Assembly (NCBI RefSeq): GCF_000227585.1
Contig: NZ_CAFB01000037.1
Coordinates: 18,833-82,832, forward strand
DNA: 64,000 bases
Reading direction: 5' to 3'
Source of the DNA: Candidatus Glomeribacter gigasporarum BEG34
GTDB taxonomy: Bacteria > Pseudomonadota > Gammaproteobacteria > Burkholderiales > Burkholderiaceae
Made by a program: the position numbers and the translations under genes. Shown here piece by piece: positions 58,240 through 64,000 of this stretch (positions within the stretch are counted from its first letter, which is position 1; each line of letters begins with the position of its first letter). The notes below the pieces were generated by a model, which searched no databases, was not told the DNA's origin, and saw only the letters and a list, made by a program, of their open reading frames with translations.

Positions 58240-60166
58240 TACTTGCCTCGTCAGTACTGTTTCCCTGTATTTCCAGTATAAGCCTATAAAGCACAAATCG
58301 CTTTACATCCCGCTCAAAATCTTCTTTAGTAATGGTACTGTAATCCGTCTCCAGGTATGCTTCACAAAGCCACTCATCTTTCGCTCCGACAGATTGAAGT
58401 AAGCTAAAACCTGTTTCACAGGTTCTATTATGGAAACTGTCAATCCATTTTTCGCGGATAGCAGACCACTGATCTGCGCTGTCTTCCCGCTTGCGTTTGG
58501 ATTTTATAAAGCCATCATCGCGCCAATAGCCAAACCAGGTTTTTCTTTTTGGATCATGCGGCAAATAGGCACGGAATGCCAATGCGCAAGTATTGACTCC
58601 TTTATCGTTAAAAAGCTGAGTTGGGAGAGACATAGAGGCTTCCAGAGAATGCTTTTCCAATAACCTGCGCTTGAGTTCTAGCCCTGCACCCCTCTCATAC
58701 ATGGCGCAACTCATCGGTACAATTGCAATGGCAATGCCATTAGGCTCTAAACAGCTTAGGGCTTGCTCAACAAATTCCAGTTCGTCAATACCGCTACCGT
58801 CATTGAATGGCGGATTTAATAGGGCTATCGTGGGTTTAAATGATTTAACAAGCTCGGTAGATTTGAAACAATCTTCGTGAAAAATATTCGATTTTCCATC
58901 GCCATGAATAATCATATTGGAAACAGCCAAGTTAAAAATATGGGGCTGGTATTCAACACCGACTAACTGGGACTTCTGAATATGCTCGATTTTCTTTCTA
59001 TCGCCTTGGGCAGCGCTTATCATTTTTCCCATCGCCGCCACTAAAAACCCTCCAGTGCCACAACAATTGTCCAGCACAACGCTATCCTTGCTCACCCGTG
59101 CAAGCTCACAAAATAGTTCAGTGATATGCGATGGGGTCAGAACAATGCCTAAACTTCCATCATCATTGGCATATTTCAGAAACTCAATATAACAGCGACT
59201 AATAATATCGTGATATTCGTTATATTTTATGAATGAATGAACGCGCTCTTCAATTTCCTGAACCAACTCCTTGAAATAACCATCGCGAATAAGCGCTGGA
59301 CTATGTTGAATGGTAGCAAATTCATCTTTTAGGCTCGCAAATTTATGCTTGTAGTTTGAATTTGCATCGTTGAGTTTTTTGGAAACGCGAGTAATCAGCG
59401 TATCCATTAAGTCAGCAGAATTGGCATGACCCTTATGCGTTTCTCTAAACGTGTCATCTTCCAGGCCAAGCAGAATGCCACTAAATAAAATAGCTCGTTG
59501 CTTCTCTGGAATACGCTTGCCATGCAATTGTTTATTCAAGCCTCCTATATATTCCAGCAAAGTAGAATAATCAACTCTAAAACGCTGATTTTTTAATTGC
59601 TCTACATAAGTAGGAAAATCTTGAAGTCCGCAGCCGCGTAATATCTCTTTATGTTCTTTTTTTCCGTGAAGTTTGATGTAGTGCGATATTCTGAGTCCTT
59701 TTTCAGTTTGCCCGCTTACCCCAATGTAGAGCACATCCAATTCTTTTGATAGATAATCCGCATACAGACGCGCGCCATCTACAGCATAGTCCTGGAAGTG
59801 ATCAAGATTTTCGCTGATATGTTTTGTAATGTCAGCCTTACATTCAATGACAACCACTATATTTTCTTGCCGGGTATCTCGAATAATATAGTCAGGGAAC
59901 CCTGCGCCTATGCCACCAAGCTTTTTTGTGGCATTAGAAAGTAGTTTTTGGATTTGCGGTTTTTCGGACTTTTTGGGTTCAACAATAAGCGTCTCATTTT
60001 TAAAATAACCCAAATCGTGCAGGGTATGATTCACCCATTGCTCTGTTAAACCCTCGTTTCTTTGGGTCTGCTTTCTTTTGTTCTTTCTTAAAGGTTGTGC
60101 CGCGTTGGACACAACGCTGTCAAAATCATCTTCAATGGGTTCAATCACCCTGTCCGGCCTAGGCAT
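58226..60166 (-). CDS. Fused endonuclease-methyltransferase subunit, BcgI-like Type IIB
   Basis: 646 residues. N-terminal PD-(D/E)xK nuclease (about 88-115: GAGFPDYIIRDT, IVVVIECKAD). The central/C-terminal N6-adenine methyltransferase has motif I VVLDNCCGTGGFLVAAMGKM and motif IV ALLNPPFNDGSG (NPPF). It starts MPRPDRVIEPIEDDFDSVVS. One polypeptide both cuts and methylates and depends on the specificity subunit next door. BcgI-type enzymes cut on both sides of the site and release a short fragment. It is inserted, on the minus strand, between gcvT and gcvH remnants on the plus strand. Gene is intact and AT-rich relative to neighbours, consistent with transfer. Confidence 0.87.
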   Translation of the reverse strand: MPRPDRVIEPIEDDFDSVVSNAAQPLRKNKRKQTQRNEGLTEQWVNHTLHDLGYFKNETLIVEPKKSEKPQIQKLLSNATKKLGGIGAGFPDYIIRDTRQENIVVVIECKADITKHISENLDHFQDYAVDGARLYADYLSKELDVLYIGVSGQTEKGLRISHYIKLHGKKEHKEILRGCGLQDFPTYVEQLKNQRFRVDYSTLLEYIGGLNKQLHGKRIPEKQRAILFSGILLGLEDDTFRETHKGHANSADLMDTLITRVSKKLNDANSNYKHKFASLKDEFATIQHSPALIRDGYFKELVQEIEERVHSFIKYNEYHDIISRCYIEFLKYANDDGSLGIVLTPSHITELFCELARVSKDSVVLDNCCGTGGFLVAAMGKMISAAQGDRKKIEHIQKSQLVGVEYQPHIFNLAVSNMIIHGDGKSNIFHEDCFKSTELVKSFKPTIALLNPPFNDGSGIDELEFVEQALSCLEPNGIAIAIVPMSCAMYERGAGLELKRRLLEKHSLEASMSLPTQLFNDKGVNTCALAFRAYLPHDPKRKTWFGYWRDDGFIKSKRKREDSADQWSAIREKWIDSFHNRTCETGFSLLQSVGAKDEWLCEAYLETDYSTITKEDFERDVKRFVLYRLILEIQGNSTDEASNGEA

Positions 60167-60459
60167 GAGTCAGCTCCTGGGGTCAGTGGGCGGGTAGCCA
60201 TGCGTATTGCGGGTGCGCCCTCAAAGTACAGCCGCGCGGCAGCTTTATCAGGAAAGATGCTAAGAAGTTGTATAGACGTATTACTTCTGGTTCTGGCTGT
60301 TTTTGCTTTTCCAGGATCGCACTGTTTGACGAGTTAGGCACAGTGAACTATACAGTAAAGGCGGCCGGTTTAGGAGTCATTTCATAAATAGGCGAGGGGC
60401 CGTCAGGCAGGGGAGGGCCCGCCGGAACGCTGCCCGAGGGACCCGCGGAGCGGGATCGG
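60167..60459. other. Gene-free region upstream of the RM operon and gcvH remnant
   Basis: 293 bp without a convincing gene. It must contain the minus-strand promoter of the RM operon. A short hairpin CCCGC-GGA-GCGGG lies near 60440-60452. Nothing else recognised. Confidence 0.5.
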
Positions 60460-60609
60460 GCCGCGAAATTTGAAATATACCGAATCGCACGAATGGGTGC
60501 GCGTTGAAACGCGCCTGGCTGTTCAAGCTCAAGCTATCTGAGCAGGCGGCGCTTAGGCCGAATACGCTTAAAGACGCCGCTGCCTATTGCCAGTTGATCG
60601 GCGCTTAAT
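60460..60609 (+). pseudogene. gcvH: Glycine cleavage H protein remnant with its middle deleted
   Basis: LKYTESHEWVRVE (from about 60469), the GcvH N-terminus, is followed at once, in a different frame, by AWLFKLKLSEQAALRPNTLK and DAAAYCQLIGA and a stop (60607-60609), the GcvH C-terminus. The central part with the lipoyl-lysine is gone. Same strand as the gcvT remnant 3.2 kb upstream, so a gcvT-gcvH operon was split by the RM insertion or by rearrangement. No gcvP sequence was recognised downstream. Confidence 0.75.
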
Positions 60610-60694
60610 GCAAATTCCAGGTTCCAGCCACTAAAAACCCTCTCTATTCTGATGTTCATCGCGCGCGCAAAATCCTGCGCAGCGTTTCATGAAT

Positions 60695-60725
60695 CTGGCG
60701 CCTGACGCGCCAGAGGGCGTTTTTG
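60695..60725 (+). terminator. Hairpin pair that may be a terminator
   Basis: CTGGCGC (60695-60701), loop CTGAC, GCGCCAG (60707-60713), then AGGGCGTTTTTGCGCCC, a second short stem with the T-run in its loop. It could end the old gcv transcript. Uncertain. Confidence 0.35.
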
Positions 60726-60779
60726 CGCCCCTTGAAATGCTGAACTTATTCAATAAAAATTATTTTAAGGAAATATATT

Positions 60780-61241
60780 ATGTTGGCTGTTAATACTCCT
60801 CCTTCAATCGATTTGGCGAGGCAACAGGCGGGTACTCAGATCAAAAATACACAAACAATTTTAAATGAACTGAATCAGTGGACAGATACAAAAAGCGCAG
60901 GCTTGCTGAAAGAGCTGTTGGAACTTGAAAATGATCAGGCAGGTCAGGAGATTGTAGGCCGCATTGAATCCCGTCTGTCAGACATTACTGAAAATGATGC
61001 GGATAGCAGCAGCAAGCTTTACAATATTTGCATGAAGTTGATCGAAATCAGTGAAAATTTTTTGGAAAACGGGCTGAAGGAAAATACACAGGTGGAAATG
61101 TATAAGGTGACAAACGATTTTATGGGAACAATAGAATGGGAGCTGCATGACGCAGTCAGCGCTAGACACGGTCAGCTTGCAGAAAACATCGGCCAAAAGT
61201 CGCCCGCTCTTTTTGACAGGATTATTGAACAATTGTCATAG
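60780..61241 (+). CDS. Hypothetical soluble helical protein
   Basis: 153 residues, ATG 60780 with AAGGA 8 nt upstream. Acidic and predicted mostly helical (TQIKNTQTILNELNQWTDTK; GLLKELLELENDQAGQEIVG; YNICMKLIEISENFLENGLK). No signal peptide, membrane segment or motif I recognise. More AT-rich than its neighbours and single-gene in context, 49 nt before the APC permease. Small helical proteins of this kind in intracellular bacteria are sometimes effectors, but nothing here shows secretion. Confidence 0.6.
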   Translation: MLAVNTPPSIDLARQQAGTQIKNTQTILNELNQWTDTKSAGLLKELLELENDQAGQEIVGRIESRLSDITENDADSSSKLYNICMKLIEISENFLENGLKENTQVEMYKVTNDFMGTIEWELHDAVSARHGQLAENIGQKSPALFDRIIEQLS

Positions 61242-61290
61242 CTTTGAGTAAGGGATGCAAAATACTCCATTTTTAAATCAATAAAATCCC

Positions 61291-62877
61291 ATGCCGCCCG
61301 ACCAGAAACTGAAAAGAGAAATCTCCACCGCCAATGTGTTGATTGCCGCGGCTGGCGGGATGATTGGGTCGGGCTGGCTGTTCAGCCCTTTTGTCAGCGC
61401 GCAGATCGCCGGCAGCAATGCGTTAATCAGTTGGGTCATAGCAGCGGTTTTTATGGTTTTAATTGCACTGCCGCTATGCGAACTGGGCGCAATGCTGCCG
61501 CTATCGGGCGGCATGTCGAATTACCCGACCTATACCCACGGGCATGAGGTCGGGTTTTTATTTGCGTGGGTCTCATGGCTGTCGTATGTCGTGATGACGC
61601 CGATTGAAATTCAGGCGATTCTGCAATATGGCAGCACTTTCTTTCCCGCGCTGATCGTCAAAAATGCGGAGGGAATGGTGACCCTGTCTGTTTTAGGGTA
61701 TGCGCTTGCGATCGCGATCATGCTGTTCGTTGCAGTACTGAACACCTATGGCGTCAAACTCCTCGCCGAATGCAATAAATACGCGAGCCTGATCAAATTT
61801 GGCGTGCCTTCGCTGGCCGTCGCCAGCCTGCTGTATACCTCCCCTTCTTTTGACAATATTCAGATTCATTTATCCACTCAAACCGATTGGCAACAGATTT
61901 TTTCGGCGCTCTCGGTCGGCGGGGTTGCATTTGCATTTACCGGTTTCCAGAATGGCCTGATGCTCGCGGGTGAAGTGAAAAATCCGCAGCGCAATATTCC
62001 GATTGCGATTCTGGGCGCGGTCGCGATCGGTTTTGTGTTGTATTTCATGCTGCAACTGGCGTTTATTGCGGCAGTGCCCCGTTCCAGTCTGGCGCAGGGT
62101 TGGCAACACTTGAGTTTCGCGGGCGATAGCGGCCCGCTGGTGGGGCTGACTTTGCTGCTGGGTTTGACAACCGTCGGCGCGTTATTGTTATTTGATGCGT
62201 GTTTTTCGCCTTTGGGCACAACACTCGTATATACGGCAGCGACCTCGCGCATTCTGTACGGCATGGCGTTGAACCAACATTTGCCCGGCGTTCTGCTCAA
62301 GCTGAACCGCCATAAAATCCCTTATGTGACCTTGTACGCAAATCTTCTGGTCGGAATGTTCGCGTTCCTGCCTTTTCCGGGCTGGCAGAAAATGGTCGCT
62401 TTTTTATCGTCCACCAGCATTCTGTCCTATGGAATCGGGCCAATTTGTCTGCTCGCGTTGCGCACATTGGAACCTCATCTCAAACGTCCGTTTCAGCTTG
62501 CCAAAAGTCGCGCCTTCTGTCATCTCGCTTTTTACGTGTGCAATCTGATGCTGTACTGGTGCGGATTGATCATTCTGTGGAAGTTATTCGCCGCCGTGTG
62601 CATTGGGCTGGCGGTCTATCTGATCTGTCAGCGCAAAAGCCTGTTTGCGTGCGGACGGGGCGTATCCTGGTTCTTTGCTTATCTCGCTTCTTTATTACTC
62701 TTCTCTTATGCGGGCGCATACGGCGGCGGAATGCAATGGATTGGATCCCCATTGGATATGATCTTGATCTTGCCTTTGAGTATGGGGATGCTTGCGCTCT
62801 CGCAGCGTTGCCTGCCCGCCGCCGCTCAAAATGAGCCATTATCTGCATTGGCTCAGAGGCTTCGCGTAGAAGTCTAA
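61291..62877 (+). CDS. APC-superfamily amino acid permease
   Basis: 528 residues with 12 or more hydrophobic segments. Helix 1 signature NVLIAAAGGMIGSGWLFSPF (G-x-G-S-G-W type), helix 3 region GHEVGFLFAWVSWLSYVVMT, helix 6 region FAFTGFQNGLMLAGEVKNPQ with the conserved GExxNPxR motif. Substrate not predictable. It belongs to the branch often annotated as aspartate:proton/amino acid symporters. A second APC transporter besides arcD suggests reliance on host amino acids. Confidence 0.85.
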   Translation: MPPDQKLKREISTANVLIAAAGGMIGSGWLFSPFVSAQIAGSNALISWVIAAVFMVLIALPLCELGAMLPLSGGMSNYPTYTHGHEVGFLFAWVSWLSYVVMTPIEIQAILQYGSTFFPALIVKNAEGMVTLSVLGYALAIAIMLFVAVLNTYGVKLLAECNKYASLIKFGVPSLAVASLLYTSPSFDNIQIHLSTQTDWQQIFSALSVGGVAFAFTGFQNGLMLAGEVKNPQRNIPIAILGAVAIGFVLYFMLQLAFIAAVPRSSLAQGWQHLSFAGDSGPLVGLTLLLGLTTVGALLLFDACFSPLGTTLVYTAATSRILYGMALNQHLPGVLLKLNRHKIPYVTLYANLLVGMFAFLPFPGWQKMVAFLSSTSILSYGIGPICLLALRTLEPHLKRPFQLAKSRAFCHLAFYVCNLMLYWCGLIILWKLFAAVCIGLAVYLICQRKSLFACGRGVSWFFAYLASLLLFSYAGAYGGGMQWIGSPLDMILILPLSMGMLALSQRCLPAAAQNEPLSALAQRLRVEV

Positions 62878-62883
62878 CGTTTC

Positions 62884-62930
62884 CTAGAGCATTTTTTCAG
62901 CGGCTTGCCCTGTGTCGCTTCGCGCCCGCG
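62884..62930. repeat. Truncated family A palindromic repeat after the APC permease
   Basis: CTAGAGCATTTTTTCAG (62884-62900) then CGGCTTGCCCTGTGTCGCTT, the same as the start of the copy at 16971-16996. The right arm is absent. It begins 6 bp after the permease stop. Confidence 0.75.
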
Positions 62931-63092
62931 CCGTCCGATTTACATTTCCATACATTTCCTCACATCTCTCTCAATCAGAAATAGGCAACATCCTAATCGC
63001 ACTGAGTAAGCATTCTGAATTGAATTTTTGCGCTTACTTCTTTTTCCAAGTTACGGGAAAAAGTCAAAAATTGAGACGAGAGGGCAAATACT

Positions 63093-64000
63093 ATGGAATT
63101 TATTCAGATGAAAGGTCTGACCTTGCCTATTGCCTGCGCGGCCATTCTAGGCGGGCTGCTGATGCCCAGTAGAACACAGGCAAGGGCACATGAAGAGGTG
63201 ACTGTTGAAGACTTGGATTTACTCCATCAAAATATACGACAGGCTACACAGCGCATACTGCAATTGGGCCAAAGCATAAATGACGTAGGAGCGTACGCCG
63301 ATCAAGTAGGTCGCCAGACGCGCCGGGATGCAAAAGCTGACGCCGATGCAGTGAGTGACCGGGCGCGCCAGGATGCGCAAGCATACGCGAATCGAAAAAG
63401 TAATCAGACGCTCCAGGCTGCAGACGCGCATGCTGATCGAGTGAGTCAGCACGCGCGCCAGGACGCAATCGCGCATGCTCATGCAGTAGGGCGCGATGCA
63501 AAGAAGAATGCTCTTGAAGGTGACGCGCACACATTACAGAACGCAAACGCATATACCAATCAAAAGAGTGATCGGGTGCAGCAAGCTGCAACTGCGTATG
63601 CCAATCAAGTCGGTTTTGACGCAAAAATATATGCTCTTGAAGGTGACATGGAGACGTTAGAGACCGCAAACGCGCATACCGATCAAGTGGGTCAGCACGT
63701 ATTCAATGAGGCAACCAGATATACTCAACGAGTAGAGCAGAACTTATCCGGATATACCGATCAAAAGTTTAACGAGGTACGCCAGGATGCAATTGGGCAT
63801 GCCAATGCAGTGAGTAACCAGGCGCGTCAGGAAGCAATCGAGCATGCCAATCACGTGAATCGGTACGCATTCAATGCGGCAACTGCGCATACCAATCAAG
63901 TGGGGCAGCAAACGTTAGCGGCTGCAGTCGCACTTGATGCGCACACGTTGGCGACCGCAAACGCGCTTGCCAATCGAGGCGACGCGCGAACGTTAGCGTT
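63093..64000 (+). CDS. Secreted repetitive coiled-coil protein, YadA-like stalk (3' end outside window)
   Basis: Open from ATG 63093 (AGAGGG 8 nt upstream) to the window end, 302 codons. Signal peptide MEFIQMKGLTLPIACAAILG then GLLMPSRTQA, cut near residue 30-32. From about residue 64 the protein is built of roughly 15-residue units of the form (Y/H)A(N/D)QV(G/S)xxAxxDAxA, for example YANQVGFDAKIYALE, YTNQKSDRVQQAATA, HANAVSNQARQEAIE. Fifteen-residue periodicity and AYTxQ motifs are known from the right-handed stalk of YadA-type trimeric autotransporters. The membrane anchor would lie beyond 64000 and is not seen. Likely surface adhesin or host-contact fibre. Confidence 0.7.
   Translation, partial: MEFIQMKGLTLPIACAAILGGLLMPSRTQARAHEEVTVEDLDLLHQNIRQATQRILQLGQSINDVGAYADQVGRQTRRDAKADADAVSDRARQDAQAYANRKSNQTLQAADAHADRVSQHARQDAIAHAHAVGRDAKKNALEGDAHTLQNANAYTNQKSDRVQQAATAYANQVGFDAKIYALEGDMETLETANAHTDQVGQHVFNEATRYTQRVEQNLSGYTDQKFNEVRQDAIGHANAVSNQARQEAIEHANHVNRYAFNAATAHTNQVGQQTLAAAVALDAHTLATANALANRGDARTLA

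Noticed and set aside
62912..63172. An 86-codon frame overlapping the start of the YadA-like gene
   Set aside because: It begins inside a truncated repeat and ends in another frame of the signal-peptide region; no support as a gene.

Overview
The window looks like part of the chromosome of a beta-proteobacterium of the Burkholderia lineage, most likely a host-restricted one such as the Burkholderia-related fungal endobacteria (Glomeribacter/Mycoavidus type). The lineage is inferred from protein motifs and gene order (thrS-infC-rpmI-rplT-pheST-ihfA-merR; pnp/rpsO; odhA-odhB-lpdA-zapE; otsA beside a two-domain ABC permease). The host-restricted lifestyle is inferred from many gene remnants, degraded insertion sequences and a high load of small palindromic repeats. 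No rRNA, tRNA or CRISPR array was recognised.

Layout. 1-8.5 kb: translation and nucleoid genes (thrS 3' end, infC, rpmI, rplT, pheS, pheT, ihfA, a MerR-type regulator, mnmE). 8.5-17 kb: dedA, mutL, a small lipoprotein, NDH-2, pnp, an ahpD lacking its catalytic segment, rpsO and ratA. 17-28.8 kb: a complete F1Fo ATP synthase operon (atpBEFHAGDC) with an extra small coiled-coil gene between atpA and atpG. It runs with a 12-nt gap into an arginine deiminase block (arcD-arcA-arcC-argF/arcB). 29-35.4 kb: a cytochrome c, iscX, prlC, folD and comEC. 35.5-43.5 kb: an accessory island bounded by IS3 and IS982 remnants. It holds an SLC13-type transporter, a Rieske oxygenase, an MFS transporter, a citrate-synthase-like enzyme with an altered active site, and a PEP mutase interrupted by a frameshift. 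This resembles a phosphonate-biosynthesis cluster. 43.7-57 kb: otsA, ABC transporter genes, and the 2-oxoglutarate dehydrogenase genes with an orphan DNA methyltransferase between odhB and lpdA, then zapE. 57-61 kb: a BcgI-like Type IIB restriction-modification pair between a gutted gcvT and a gutted gcvH. 61-64 kb: a hypothetical protein, an APC permease and the start of a YadA-like surface coiled-coil protein that runs off the window.

The most striking signal is a set of palindromic mobile repeats. One family, with ends related to CTAGAGCATTTTTCAGT, occurs as a 171-bp form inserted in frame in both arcC and odhB. It is read in the same phase in both and adds a nearly identical 57-residue peptide to two unrelated enzymes. 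Related copies sit in the atpB-atpE gap, before atpB, beside rpsO, after mutL and elsewhere. A second family (102 bp, 24-nt perfect arms) shows a compensatory A-T to C-G change between two copies. These elements behave like the Rickettsia palindromic elements but differ in sequence. A second recurring pattern is loss of the middle of genes while both ends remain (ahpD, gcvT, gcvH, the IS982 transposase).

How the genes work together: ArcD/ArcA/ArcB/ArcC would turn imported arginine into ornithine, ammonia, CO2 and ATP, next to the ATP synthase that interconverts ATP and proton-motive force. NDH-2, the c-type cytochrome and the OdhAB/Lpd complex supply respiratory and TCA functions. Loss of the glycine cleavage genes, transposon decay and repeat spread all fit relaxed selection in a small population.
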